NCBI GenBank assembly: GCA_949152475.1
Contig: OX424560.1
Span: forward strand, 744,001-808,000
DNA: 64,000 nucleotides
Source: Terebella lapidaria
Taxonomy: Eukaryota > Annelida > Polychaeta > Terebellida > Terebellidae
Direction of reading: 5' to 3'
The position numbers were made by a program, and so were the translations under genes. Below the pieces are notes generated by a model, which was given only the letters and a program-made list of their open reading frames with translations, had not been told where the DNA came from and did not search any database. Positions 1 through 13,094 of the stretch are shown here, piece by piece; positions within the stretch are counted from its first letter, which is position 1, and the number at the start of each line of letters is the position of its first letter.

Positions 1-429
1 TACGAAATGCTGTTGTTACAAGTATGAAGGACAGTATGATACATTGCAACTACGTCTTTATTAAAGATTTCAATATAAATTCACTGATCAGATAATACTC
101 AAACATCAAAACTCGATATCAAACAGCAGGCATCTTTCGACGAATCCCTCCCAACACGGCAGGATCTGAGATGTTACATCTAATTGATTCACGCAAATAC
201 TCCGTCATTTCAATATTTCATCTATGAACCCTGTCAAATCTCGAGTACTGTGTGAAGCAAGGCGTCTCTTTTCCCAACGTTTTGGTTTCATCAATATAAA
301 CGTGGTCAGGACATGCCGCCTCATTGTCCCGGTGACCAGTCGAGCCCCCGGTGGAAAGAGAAATCTTGTGCATAGAGAGAATGTCCGGGTATTTTTCTCA
401 GATCAATCTCGCCAAACAGAGTGATGTAC

Positions 430-1900
430 GAGACTTGATGTGATGAAAACCAACCCTCCATTTGTTACTCTATCATCAGTCAACTCAAAATATCAATTAA
501 AAATTCTGGACAAAATTTCCAATACTTTGCATTGGAATATTTGTTTATGCCATACGGAATACATATAAAAATATCTATGGGTATAAGTGCTTGTGTACAA
601 AGTGAACGATTGATTTTGATACCACTAGCATCATTAGGCGCATAATAAGAGTGCACTGTCTTCCAATATAATTCCGTGTGTGAAAGTAGAATCATTCATA
701 TATAAAATTAACTACAGTATGTATTCATTTTACATTAAATGATGACTGAGCATCAGATTATATTAAATCTCTTGTTGGTTTGGATCTTGGCTCGGCATTG
801 ATGTGTGAGCAAACTAGAGAAACCCACCTACCCGCTTTTGTGACCACATACCACCTCGTCACATACTGCCGGGTCTGAAGATCCAACCCGCGTAAAAACT
901 GACTGCATTGGTGAGAAGTCAACCCACATAAGAATTGAGTTAACCGGTCAACATCATTCAAGTGTAGAAAATGTGATTGCTAATGATGACTTGTCTGCCA
1001 CTGAAATGCTGAGTTTCATGCACAAATTTAACTGATTCACCCCCTGGTATTCCACAGACTGCGGTAATACTGTGAGGATGAGAAGTATGCTGTTGTCGTC
1101 TTGAGCTCATCAGCTTTGAAAGAAACAGACGATGTTGTCAGATAGAAGAAGTGTTCAGGCAGTATTGAGTTTACGAAGTGAGTACCTCCACTTTCCCCGT
1201 ATCTTCATACAAACCGTTCTTCTTGACCCTCGTGACCTGTTCCAGGCTTTCATTACCAAATATACATTTGCGAGAGTGTTTCAGCAACCATGGCAAGGAC
1301 ATTCCCCGCTGAACTGCAAATTAAAATAGAGAACACCAAACAACAGACGGCCATAGTACATAATTTAAGATTGCTAAAGCTGTTTCATACTTTGGTTTTT
1401 GTAGTAACAGTACATGTGTAGCTGCCTCCCTCATCGTTCTCTTGTGACACTAACATGTTGTGTGATGCAGCTCAGTGAACAATCCTCCATATCGCACCCA
1501 CTATCGATATACAACTCAATAAACTTCACTTTGGAATCTTTCGGCTCAGAGTTACCCCCATAAACAATACACAAGCTGAATCCTTTAAAACCTCTTTAAA
1601 CCCTGATCGAATGAACTGTTCCTTTCCCAAGCCAGGGATTTAAATCTGTTCCATATTGGTCCGTGTTTCCCATCCCAGACAATACAGGTCAATACCCCGA
1701 GGTTTATGGAATGCAATGATTGTAGCAACTACATGTACACAACCTGTGATTTGATATGTGATGGGTGAAATATTTTAGTCACTGGCAATATAAACATGAA
1801 ATATACCTTTATTGTTGCTACTGTTGGACATACGGAGCAACATAACTAAAACGTATACTTTTATCTTGCGCATGGTAAGAGAACAAGGATTGAAAATAAC
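430..1900. other. Intergenic DNA inside block A, nothing recognised
   Basis: I see no exon, RNA gene or repeat I can name here. The open frames are short and carry no recognisable domain. This part of block A has no clear counterpart in the inverted block C, so it is either an insertion in A or a deletion in C. Confidence 0.5.
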
Positions 1901-2721
1901 CAGGATTCACCCTTCCTAACAAAATAATTTGGAATAATGTTGAGCTGGAATGTACTGTACTTTAGAATCCTGATTCACTAGAATAACAGCGCTCAATGTA
2001 GTGGACGAATTTGTTCTGCAATCATCCCTCGGTTGTTTGCGACGAGCAAGGAGAGAAAGAAAACAATGAGACATTTCACAGACGAGCAGTCCACGGAACA
2101 GGAAGTCTCCAGGAAGTGAACACTGAAGTGCTGAAACAGATCGGAGACAGTGATCTGTGAACTCTACAGCTATCAATCTACATATGAAATCTTTAATTAT
2201 ACAGCAGGTGGACGGTAATTAGAATACGATGTGTCCTAGTCTCAATTATTCTCATTACTGGGAATTTCCCCGCTTAAATGGGAACATAAAGGAGTGAAAT
2301 ATATCCCCATGGAACCTCGTTGGTCATTCGACGAACTTAACAAATAGAAACAGTTATATTTTACACATTCTTTCTGATTTCTGATGACGCCAGTACGTGG
2401 TCTTTGGATATTTATTCTGTCCAAATTTGAAGTAAATTCCGGATGGAGTGAGGAGGCGGGGGTGCGTGAGCAGGACGTGAAAACCCTCCATCACTTCATC
2501 AAAGGGTACTTTGTCTAGTATCCATTGGTGTGATTATTTCACACAAACCCATCAGTGTTACACGGTAGTAGCTGGTGGATATGCCAGTACATTTTGCATA
2601 TACTTTATCCCGGCTCATGTCGAACGCCCCAGCCATATTCCTGCCTCATTGTTGATAATTCCGCCTGTATTCTCGTCAGATCCCGCAGGTCACCTCCACA
2701 GACGCTATCTGCTCAGTGACA

Positions 2722-2740
2722 ACACGTTGCCATAGCAACT
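2722..2740. promoter_or_regulatory. X-box-like palindrome (RFX-type motif)
   Basis: The sequence GTTGCCATAGCAAC fits the RFX X-box consensus GTNRCC-N2-RGYAAC perfectly. The inverted block C copy near 24951-24966 keeps it (GTTGCTATGGCAAC on the plus strand). In block D (35130-35145) it has decayed. Whether any factor binds here is not shown by the sequence. Confidence 0.35.
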
Positions 2741-4746
2741 GACGGTGTGGGAATTAACTTGTCATTTCTGGCGTCCTGTCTATTCATTTGTCCAGCCCGA
2801 CACTGTCGTCAGGGATTATTCATGTAACACAGTAAACTAAGGTTGTCTTCAACTTGTCCAAAAACTTGAACATTTTTCAAATGTCAAGTCTGAAAGGTAT
2901 AGCATGATATAGCCCGCTGGTATCAGGAATATGAGTTGTGACACGCTGAATCTGCTGACACGGCACTGACATTTCATACCGGCCTCGGAACACCCTGGCT
3001 CACAAAGGTCAAGGTCATCACTGGTGACAAAGCTCACTGTGCCACGACTTGAATCTGACTCTGTGCTGGACGGCTCATGACAATTCGATTATGAGCCTGT
3101 AACCGCTATTAGAATACACAAAGGCATGATGGGGTATATACAAAGCCAACAGATATAGGCCTACACAGACTATCACATTGTAATGCAGCACGTCACGTTA
3201 TAATGTATCTGGTTTCTCTCTGCATGGTCTCCTGTTTCATGCGACACGTTTTGGTTTTTCTGACATTTGACACTGTGACATTCTACAGACAGCGAGGTGA
3301 CATTTCAGTGTCGTCATTATTTCGGAACATGTATCCCCCCGACAAGTTTGTCATGTCATGTTCAAATGCATTGACAAGTTTTTCTCGGGAATATGGTATA
3401 CTAGTAATCTTGTGGTAACACACCGCTTCTGGTTGCTATTACATGTTATTTCATCATTATTATGGTTATATGATGTCATTGAAATGTGCAATATATCGTA
3501 AATAGTTCCAACATAACCAGACATATCCATGGCTTTATGTGTAGACCGGCATTATCTGAATTGAGGGAGTGTGCGGGAAGTATGCGGGTAAAAACTGGTA
3601 TCACTAAGATTTAATGTACAAAAATGGACACGAAATGATCCAGTTGGGAGTCTGTGAAGTTACTTGTTTTACACCATTCCACATTGACATATCCTCCCAT
3701 CCCGTCACCACCATCACCACCATGAGCAAGTGTGGGCTGGAATTCCGAGGAGAAGTTACGCACCACGAGTTGTCATGACAACGTGAAGCCCACTTCTCAC
3801 TTCAATCTCTGTACTTTAGACGCAGGATGGTGTTCTGAAGATTGTTACCATTTCTGAATCTGAATAGGTCATGAACAGGTCATGTTTGACACATTATCGA
3901 CGCGCTGTCGTGACACCATCGCGCCATTGATACAAGTCTGGATTCTCTCGGCCGTTATTGGCTATCCGGAGAGAAACAAAGGAGAAACAAATGTAATTTA
4001 TTTTATCCATAAAAACTGACCTAGTGTCATTTCCATTTCCTGAGCCATCCATCAGGAAGGAGGGACTGTGTTATCTCCCTGGATGGGGGGGGTCTGTCTG
4101 TCTCCTTTTCTCTCTGTCTGTTGCAGCGTTACATTGAGTCAAATATGGGCGACTTCAGGTACTGGCCTTCCGGTATCAGTGCATCATGCGGGGGAATTCG
4201 CGATGGTTGGGGTTAGACAGAAATCAAGTCGCCACTGGAGGCGATAAGGGGGAACGGACAGAAATGTCCCCTTAGTGAGAGTGGATGGGGGGTGATCATG
4301 GATGATGAATCATTTGCAATGAAAGCCATGGAGAGTATTATAGTTGATGGGGAGTGATCTTGGAATTCTGTACAGTGTTATATGTCCGAATTGTGTCTGG
4401 TCCGTCTTTGGTTGCTTTCCTGCGCATCATTCTTGTGTGTGTGTGCAGGTGATAAAATACCTTCAACCGCTGCGTGTTTGTCAAACATTAATAATTGCAG
4501 TGGTTCAGTCACCGCAACCATATGTTTTATTATTCGCTTTTCAAAGACGTTTCCTCCGAATCCTGTATGAGAACATTGGTAACATTCTCACCGATTATTC
4601 ACATAATACGCATTACTCATTCATATTGGCGTTTAACGCAACCCCATCTTTCTGTAACATTTGGCTGTATTGGTGGTTTTGTATTAGGCTGTATTTGATT
4701 GTATTGGTGGTAATAGGTTGATACTTACATTCATACCACTGAGCCG

Positions 4747-5105
4747 GTGTCACTGCTGGCGGACGTTAATTCTGTCCCCGAGGATACCATCAACTCAGTA
4801 GCGTTTTGGCTTGTGATTAGGCACTTATGTACTTTTTGTCATATATCTATTCCATGGGGTTTGTTTCGGATTTATAAATTATTTTCATATGTTGTTGGGC
4901 AGTTGTATACTAATTCCATCAGGTGTACAGTAGAAACGACTACATTATCCACACTGTCTGCCCTTGATGACGCCAGTGTGTCTTTTGATAAAGTATTTGC
5001 TTGGGCTTGTTTCTATTTCAAAATGTTGTATTTTACGTCTGTTATTGGAATCATCAAAACTTGGCTGTATTGGTGGTAATAGGTTGATACTTACATTGAT
5101 TCGGT
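4747..5105 (+). repeat. Interspersed repeat R1, copy 1
   Basis: This segment is about 88-90 percent identical to 6283-6620. Part of it, the stretch with GACGCCAGTGTGTC and the following 150 bases, recurs inverted at 56955-57107, where it cuts off the FkbM-like gene. No coding capacity is evident. The family is not recognised; a non-autonomous transposon is likely. Confidence 0.6.
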
Positions 5106-5504
5106 GGAACTGCGTTTCGATGTTTACAGGAAGTAGCCTCGTTTTATGCTATCATGTCTTCACCTTCCTCCAAACATATTAGTGTACTTTTTTGTGGAAT
5201 ATGTTTGTGGACAAGTGACATATAAGATGCAATATGGCGATTGTGATATATTACTCCGCAATTTATTACTCCGCAATTTATCCCCTCCCCCACATCCTGT
5301 CCCCAGACTCCGGTTACTGTCCCAACCCATCATGACCATTCATGCGGAACACGTGTTTCTGTTTATCCACATTCTGGGTGTTCATAGGAAGAAATGTTGT
5401 TAGGTCTACGCTCTTATTTCACCTTTCAAACGTACTAAACGAGACAATCAGAGATTGCAGACCCTCGCCCTTCATATTTAGTCACTAAAATTAGGCGATA
5501 ATTG

Positions 5505-6275
5505 AGAGTTTTGGTCTTAAGACCATCGGTTGTACGCCATACGATTGGGAATTGGCCAAAGAAAAATACAAAAATAGGTTGAAAACTTAATATTGATTAG
5601 AACCGGAGTTATAGCCAATTATGTGATTTTCTTTTTTCCGTTGCCATGGCAAGCGTTCTCACCCGATTTTGGCAAAATTTGAAAGGGACTGAGCCACTAC
5701 CACAGCACTCCAGCCCTATAAATTTCAAATCGATCGGACCGTTCGCCTTTGAGTTATGAGCGCAGACATTTGCACTGAAACGTCGCTGGCCAAAAATAAC
5801 CGAAATCGTGACACCCAATTTTTCGACATCGGGCGGTAAAAGAGTTTTCGTCGTACGACCATCGATCGTACACCAAACGATCGGGAATTGGCCAAAGAAA
5901 AATACAAAAATAGTTGGAAAAATTAATATCAAGTAAAACCGGAGTTAGAGCCAATGATGTGAATTTCTTTTTTCCGTTGCCATGGCAACCGTTTCCATCT
6001 GATTTTGGTAAAATTTTAAAGGGACTGAGCCACCACCACAGCACTCTTGCCCTATAAGTTTCAAATTGATCGGACCGTTTGCCTTTGAGTTATGAGCGCG
6101 GACATTTGCACTGAAACGTCGCTGGCCAAAAATAACCGAAATCGTGACCCCCAATTTTTCGACATCGGGCGATAATAGAGAGTTTTCGTCGTACGACCAT
6201 CGGTCGTACACCAAACAATCGGGAATTGGCCACAGAAAAATACAAAAATAGTTGGAAAAATTAATATCAAGTAGA
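5505..6275. repeat. 336-bp tandem repeat, about 2.3 copies
   Basis: The palindrome TTGCCATGGC recurs at 5641 and 5977, and ATTTGCACTGAAACG at 5768 and 6104, giving a period of 336 bases. The third unit is partial. The repeat sits between the two R1 copies (4747-5105 and 6283-6620), so the whole stretch 4747-6620 may have grown by duplication. Because 336 is a multiple of three, minus-strand frames stay open across units. These are by-products of the period, with no recognisable protein. Confidence 0.8.
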
Positions 6276-6282
6276 ATTTTGG

Positions 6283-6620
6283 CGGACGTTAAATCTGTCC
6301 CCGAGGACACCATCAACTCAGTAGCCTTCTGGCTTGTGATTAGGTACTTATGTACTTGTCATATATCTATTCCATGGGGTTTGTTTCGGATTTCTAAATT
6401 ACTTTCATAGGTTGTTGGGCAGTTGTATACTAATTCCATCAGGTGTACAGTAGAAACAACTACATTTACCACACTGTCTGCCCCTGATGACGGCAGTGTG
6501 TCTTTTGATAAAGTATTTGGTCGCTCTCGTTTCTATTGCAAAATGTTGTATTTTACGTTTGTTATTAGTATCATCAAAATATGACTGTATGGGTGGTAAT
6601 AGATTGACACTTACATTTAT
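6283..6620 (+). repeat. Interspersed repeat R1, copy 2
   Basis: This is the second copy of the segment at 4747-5105, in the same orientation. It shares the start (GGCGGACGTTAA) and the end (GGTGGTAATAG). It lies directly upstream of the exon-like segment at 6627. Confidence 0.6.
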
Positions 6621-6626
6621 ACATAG

Positions 6627-6832
6627 ATCCCCCAGAAAAAAAACCCTCCTGGTTACTGTAACTTACAGTTTGAATTACTCGTATGCTGACTTAACTGTGA
6701 CCTTTACAAGCGAAGTGAGTAGATGGAGGAGCTTTCTCAGCCCGCCTTCTTCTTCCTGCACAGACAGACAGACAGAATCCGGCTGGACAATCTCGCTGAT
6801 GGACACAAATGGACATATAAGTGCCAGAAATG
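6627..6832 (+). pseudogene. Exon-like segment, block A copy (unrecognised domain)
   Basis: The segment starts after ACATAG and ends before GTGG, so it looks like an internal exon of 206 bases with AG/GT borders. It encodes about 68 residues, including LLVTVTYSLNYSYADLTVTF and ESGWTISLMDTNGHISARN. An inverted copy lies at 22563-22767. Compared with that copy this one has two extra bases in an A-run near the 5' border, so the frame relative to the splice acceptor differs; this copy is probably broken. I do not recognise the domain. No neighbouring exon could be found in either block, so a dead duplicate of an exon is the safest reading. Confidence 0.35.
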
Positions 6833-8149
6833 GTGGATTTTATCCAAATCCCAAACGGGAAATACGTTTTTAACTTTAAAGAGAGTTCGTTAAGCGTATA
6901 CATTGGAGAGGATGGAGTCTACTTTGTGTGTTTGTGCTCAAACCCAAAAGCATGTTACAGAGGGTCGGTATATACCCAGCTTGACTATCTCTGTGTTTGT
7001 ACAAAACAAAAATGTTATTCTGATTTTCTCCAAGATTCATCACACACCACGACACTTGCAAAGGTTGAAACTATTAATTGTCACGTAATACTCACGTAAG
7101 TCACAAAGGATGTTTGATGACATAGAACTAGAGCATCTATGGAGAGCCTTGGTTGTGATTGCGCCAGTGAAAACTGAGGGGGGTAGAAGCAAACTATCCT
7201 GTTTTTATTCTAGTTTTTGTACTGATAAACCATGAACCCTCTCCAGTTTTGTGTTTTTTTTAATTATGTGTTTTTGTTAACGTTCGAATCGTGCGTACTT
7301 TTAAAGGCGTTTCAAGTTTTTTGCATAAATTTTTCAAGAAAAAATCGTTTCAATATCAGTTCGGAAAAGAGTGTTCAATGATAATTGCCCAACATGAAGC
7401 TTAATATGTGAGTTGAAGACAGACGGTCAAACGGAGAAAGGTTCTGTTCGTAACTGAGGATGAGCACATACCGTTATATGTACTCGTATAAACCAATAAA
7501 AATAACATGTATTCTGGGAAAGATCCTGGAGCTTCTCATATCAGACGAATACACACAAGTGTCATGTGACTCTGTCATCAATATGTGAGAGACATGGAAG
7601 TTCATACTTTTCTAGTGTCCTGCTTGTGGTAGAGGATAACCATATCGTCTCGACCGCAAAATTTCCTAAGATTTGTAATATTCTCACGTTAAAACCAATG
7701 TCCCAGTATTGTGGATTTTTTCTTGTTAGGTTATGGAAAAATGCATATCCAAGTGTTTGCTTTTATATAATTCAGTACAACTTGGCACTGACCAGATGCA
7801 CATGTTTCTGAACAAGAAAATGCAGCTAACTGCGGGAGATGACATTAGAGCTCGAGCACATCATCAGCACCACGACAGCTGAATGTATCTTACACAACGT
7901 TACCCCCCCCCACCCCCCACCTGCAAAAAAATGAAAACTGAACCATATCATGCCCCACATGATTCCAATTCATTCCTTATATTATGATTAAACACATAAT
8001 CGTACTTCCATCATATTCCTAATAAGTAAACATTTATTTTGCCTGATTAAATGATATTGAAGCTCAATAAAATATCCTAAAAATTTTGGGAACTATGAGG
8101 ATTATCTGCATCTGATATCATGATATAGATAACACATGCATACTGAGCA

Positions 8150-8720
8150 AATTGAAAGACCAGTTTAAAATAAAACGGTTTCGCAACCCAGCAAGGAACA
8201 ACTTCTCAAGTGATAAAATATGTCAAATTACGGTAAATGTAGTCGTGGTACCGCAGACGAATCGTTGTGTTTACTTGATAACGCCAAAAAAAGGCCACAC
8301 GCAAAGTTACATGTACATGCATGCACAAAATGCTGCACAGAAAATTGTGCGTTCCAAAGTACGCGTCATTGTGGTAAAATTTGCTTTGCATTCTGGGAAC
8401 GTGAATTTCCATCGGCTCCGCCATTTTGACGTTTTTCAGACGAGCTGAGCATTTTGCGTAATTTTCTCAAACCTAACACATCGATTTATGCATTATATAT
8501 CTGTGGAATATTCAAAGCTTGCAATCAAATCGAGAGATTTTATGTCAAGGACGAAGAAAATCCTTATTTGAAGTAGGTGTACAAAGGTTTACATGCCAAA
8601 ACGGACGTTGATAGGTTGGTATGAAACCTCCATAAAAAGTCAGCACATAGACATGTAGAGAGTTGGGGGCTTCGCCCCCAACGCTCTAATGTCGAAAATT
8701 GTTGTTGCAGTGTTCCATAA
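8150..8720 (+). repeat. Conserved repeat segment H with hairpin, copy 1
   Basis: This stretch resembles 39205-39760 at roughly 80-85 percent, and its 3' part also matches 40832-41010. It ends with a perfect hairpin at 8662-8682, GTTGGGGGC-TTC-GCCCCCAAC, followed by ACGCTCTAATGTC. The other copies have an A-run after this point. No protein is evident. It may be a non-autonomous transposon tail. Confidence 0.55.
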
Positions 8721-9061
8721 TTAGTAAATTATGCCATTTCAATGAAAAAAAGAAAGAAAGCATCATGACTGTAGAATTTTATGACCTACACCAAAGGGAC
8801 TGAAGATATCACACTTTTGCCCTTCGCCAAAGCGTCCGTTCCACTTGGTCATTGTCCGTTGCTCAAACTGCACTCTAAAGTTCCCTTTACAGTGGCAAGT
8901 CAGTCTACGAACACAAGGCAAGACCACAACAGGGACCAGGAGAATTACATACTGGAGACGTCTCTCGTCTGAGAGAAAAAAAGTCAGCATGTGTCTCGCT
9001 GGAGTAGTCTTAGAAAAACAGATAGATTGTGGAGATCGCTCTGTCTGCCAGTGTGGTCTGC

Positions 9062-9065
<4 letters not shown>

Positions 9066-9103
<38 letters not shown>
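9066..9103. repeat. (GA)n microsatellite followed by a G-run
   Basis: About 16 GA units are followed by a run of ten or more G. The same spot in the inverted copies at 12815-12840 and 13050-13091 carries the complementary CT run, so the microsatellite is older than the duplication. Confidence 0.95.
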
Positions 9104-9104
<1 letters not shown>

Positions 9105-9289
9105 AGCGGTGTCCGAAAATGAAGCCTGAGGTGACTGTATGGTTTGGGATTGTCTCGTGTTGTCGACCAGCTTACAGCCTAACTTGAAGAAACAACAGCA
9201 TCCAAGCGGGGCGGTACTGAATACAATGTGATTAAATAACTGATCCGATGAATGGTTACGTCTTGGACCCACTGGGAGTCAACGGTTCC

Positions 9290-11045
9290 TGCCCCAAGAC
9301 AATACCTCATCATCACATTTCAGAGCTTCGATGTTTGGATCCCTTCCTCCTCTTTCACTCCCTGTACATGTGCTTGATATCACCAAATACCACCAAATGA
9401 AATCATAGTATGCAGAATATTGTGTCGATAAGCTATTAGATCTCCATAGGCTGGTCGTCCCAGAAATTAGAACAGCAATCGGCAAATTCAATATTAATTG
9501 GGATCAGTATGTTTTGTTTTTAATATAAATATAGCTCGCAGGCCGTTTGTGTTCGTTTTGTATTCCTACAGATCTGCGCCATTACTTGAAACAATACCAG
9601 TATGTCTTGCCTTTCAAGCGATCTTAAATTAAAGAGCTGATCGTCACTACAATCAGTGAACGTTGTTCTAATCAGTCCGTGAGGTCCAAAAATGTTCTAA
9701 GTCCAGAATAAACTCGTTGTGAGCTTCGCTGTACTCAGTCTTTGTCATCGTTCATGCAATTTGCTTTACAAAAGTCTCCAGTTAAATTGACATTTTGGAA
9801 AAAGCAGTGTGAATTCAAGATGACGCTAATTCAGATGACAAAGTTGTATATTCACTTGACTACTTACGACCATGTAGTCGCAAATCGATCGGTCTGCGGA
9901 GTCTGTCTTGAGCAATAAAATGCAGTTGAATATAATATGGGGTTTGCAGTCAGGTGTCCGTTGTCAAATGATTACGATAATTATCAAAGAAGATCATAAT
10001 GTTATAGAGAATGGCTGAAGAGGTCCGAATGTATGTGTTTTACCATTGATTTATAAAGAAATGTGTTTTATAAAGATACACTTCTGTGTATCTCGGTCTG
10101 TTTGGCCGTGGTATGTGTTTGCAAATATTACCGTAAAACTTCATCCAAGAAACCAAGGGCTTCCAATAAATGCAGAAAAATAAAACAAAATATCGGGAAA
10201 GATCGATCATGATTACAAACTGCATAAACAGAGTTATTCCAATTTTTCGATTGTGACCTTGAATTACCGTTTGACTTTGAGCTGTAAACTTTCACCCTAT
10301 TGCTTCTATAATCAAAGCATATCTCCTCAACGAAAACTATTTGAAAAACCCTGAAAACGGACGTCAAAATACATGAATCTCTGAACACCCTGAAGTTATA
10401 ATCCTGACCCCCCATAGGGGGCGAAAGTAATAATGTACAAATCAGTTTGGGATTCTATATTGACAGCCATTGATGTAATGAATTGTTTCGTTCTCTGGTA
10501 ATTTTCCTGGATATTCAAGTCACTTCGTGTGTGGGGTCATGAAGCATTGCTGTGGTGGGAGTTACCGTTAGATGTATTGCATATCTATTGCTTATGTGTT
10601 TGCAGCTTGTCTGGAAGAGTCGTTGGTGCCATTTGTACAAACAAAACATCACCATGTATCCTTGTCACTTCACTCATACATGCGACTTTCAATCGAGCAT
10701 TTTTTTTATCCGAGTCGTAACTCGATACAGAGGCGAGGAAATGGAGAAGTAATCTGTATTACACATGATTAAATGTAACGCAAATTGTCTGGCACTCTGT
10801 TCACATAAATGTCAGATCTAATGTTGCTGGTGGAAGCCAGACGTGAGTCCACCGTCCACTGAACACCCCGAGATTGGATCATGGTCATTAGCATTTTCGA
10901 AAACTAACACCAGCTCCAGAATTTTTTTTCAACCTTACATGTTACCATCACCAGTTATCCGGGGCGATCTGTATCTGACATCGCTGGCCAGAAACAACAT
11001 GTGCAAACATGTCCAATGCAGCTGAAGGACAGCTAAATCATCAAT
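9290..11045. other. Spacer between blocks A and B, nothing recognised
   Basis: I find no gene, RNA or repeat copy here. The open frames are short and featureless. It separates the first plus-oriented block from the partial plus-oriented block B. Confidence 0.5.
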
Positions 11046-11049
11046 TTCG

Positions 11050-12600
11050 GTTTCATTCCTAGTCCTAAAGATTTCCATATAAGTTAACCGACCAATCCTC
11101 ATCACTCGACATCAAATGTTTTTAGACAAAACATACCGACACCACGGAAGTCACATATATTACCTCCAAATGATTTATACAAATATTTCATTTTTGACCG
11201 CTGTCAAAATCTCGCCTCTTTGACTCTTCGAAGCAAGACATTTTTTCCTGGACGTTCTACTCTCATCAATATAAACTTGATTAGGACGGGCTTATTTCCT
11301 CGGGTTGCCTCATGGCTCGAGCCCTGCCGAGCCTCAATGGATAGAGACTTCCTGTTCACTTAGAGAATGTCCGGCGTATTTCTTCTTAGATCAATTTGGC
11401 CAGACAGAGTGATGTATGAGCTCGGAGATAATGAAAATCAACTCTTCGTTTGTTACTCTCTCATCATTGAGTTCAAAATACAAATTCGAAATGTTGACAT
11501 CCCCTTCTTTACCAGGGTACACTTCTTCTGCCCTATTCCCTCCTCACAAAACACATTTATACAAATCAGTCTATATATACACATGGATAGAAACACCTGC
11601 TCACAAATTCACTGTTGAATTCGATACCCTCGACAGTATCATAGTATCTAGCGTATCATAGACGTGTACTTACAAAGCAGCTCTGTATATGGAGGTCAAA
11701 TCATTCATTCAGAATTGAAGCACGTCACGATCTGACACGAATCGAGTTTCTAACAATTTGAACATCGAATACGATCACTACATTTTTCTAGCTACCGTAC
11801 TTAATATTATTATATATCGATCGAAACACGTGGATACATACACCGTATTGTTGATAGATGAATGACACCGAAAGGGCGGGCAGATGAAGCAACATAACCA
11901 TTAAACATTAATTTTCTTACACATATCATACACAAGCTTGGTGACGTCCATGGAATTTAGGTACTTTAAACCAACATCCATATCTTCTTAATTTGAATTG
12001 ATATATCAATTTATATTGATATAATGTTGGGTGGATTGTGCTGTAAACATCCGTCGGCTGCATGTACAGAGAGAGAACGGAATCAAGAGGAGGAAACGAA
12101 GAGAATTCCACAGACGAGCTGTCCACGGAACAGTTGAACAATGAATCACACGTGATAATCTCAGGGAAGTGAACACTGAAGTGCCAATCAGATCGGAGAC
12201 ACCAATCTGGGAACTCTACAGCTATCAATTTACATATGAAATCTTCAATTATACAGCAATTTTCTTTAATTATACAGCAGGCAGGCGGTAACTAGAAAAA
12301 GATGTGTCCCGGTGTCAATTATTCTCATTGCTGGAAATTTCCCCACTTAAATATATGAAATATATCCCCAAGGAACCACGTTGGTCATTTGACAAACGGG
12401 GAACACTTATCAAACAGAGACAAGTATCTTTTACACATACTTGTTTCTGATAACTGCCAGTGCTCTCTAAATAAATATTTGGGTTGAGTTTGTTAAAAAT
12501 ATTTCCTCAATTCCATTCGCACCATGAACATGCTGATACACTTATGCAGTCAGGTGAGGATACACGCCCTCACGTGATAATACATCTTGTTCATTAAAAC
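11050..12600 (+). repeat. Duplication block B (partial copy of block A)
   Basis: It runs in the same orientation as A and corresponds to A 60-2500, with A 430-1900 mostly missing or unalignable by eye. Shared landmarks include CATCAATATAAAC followed by GGACGGG or GGACATG, AGAATGTCCGG, and CACAGACGAG followed by GTCCACGGAACAG. No intact gene is seen. Confidence 0.7.
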
Positions 12601-12649
12601 GAATTACTTCCGTGAGAGAGAAACTGGCGCTGAAACCATGGACTAGCTG

Positions 12650-12809
12650 CGGATGTCCAAGATGTAACCATTTGTCGGATCAGTTATTGTGGTTTCTTCC
12701 TGTTCGTAATCAGAATCGTCTCCTTGACAACACGAGACAATCCCAAACTCGACAGACTCCTCAGGCTCCATTTTTTTGGGACACCGCTCCTCCTCCTCCC
12801 CCCCCCCTT

Positions 12810-12841
<32 letters not shown>

Positions 12842-13043
12842 CTGTCTGGGGACAAGAACCGTAGAATCCCGGTTGGTCCAGGACGTAACCATTCGTCGGA
12901 TCAGTTATTTAATCACATTCTATTCAGTACCGCCCCGCTATGCTTGACGCTGTTGTTTCCTCAAGTTAGGCTGGTCGACATCACGAGACAATCCCAAATC
13001 ATACAGTCACCCAAGGCTTCATTTTCGGACACCGACCCTCCCC

Positions 13044-13091
<48 letters not shown>
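12650..13091 (-). repeat. Two tandem copies of the 9065-9275 segment, inverted
   Basis: 12655-12845 and 12880-13091 both carry a motif order matching the reverse complement of 9065-9275: a TCGGATCAGTTATT motif, then CACGAGACAATCCCAAA, then GGACACCG, then a CT microsatellite. The segment was therefore tandemly doubled in the inverted arm. The right copy continues to about 13290. Confidence 0.75.

Positions 13092-13094
<3 letters not shown>

Larger units (their letters stand above)
60..9285. repeat. Duplication block A (reference copy of a local segmental duplication)
   Basis: Diverged copies of pieces of this block recur in the window. A 60-420 matches 11060-11480 and, inverted, 26395-26500. 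A 1900-2440 matches 11940-12500 and, inverted, 26000-26375. A 2600-2800 matches, inverted, 24900-25080 and 35120-35270. A 2840-3050 matches, inverted, 24640-24850 and 34880-35095. A 3990-4110 matches, inverted, 23420-23540. A 6627-6850 matches, inverted, 22540-22790. A 7080-7180 matches, inverted, 14210-14266 joined to 22261-22320. A 8850-9275 matches, inverted, 12880-13290. The matches were read by eye, and identity looks roughly 70-90 percent with many indels. No complete gene is visible inside. Confidence 0.8.

Noticed and set aside
5609..6316. Minus-strand frames of 96-123 codons
   Set aside because: They repeat with the 336-bp tandem unit and have no family resemblance.
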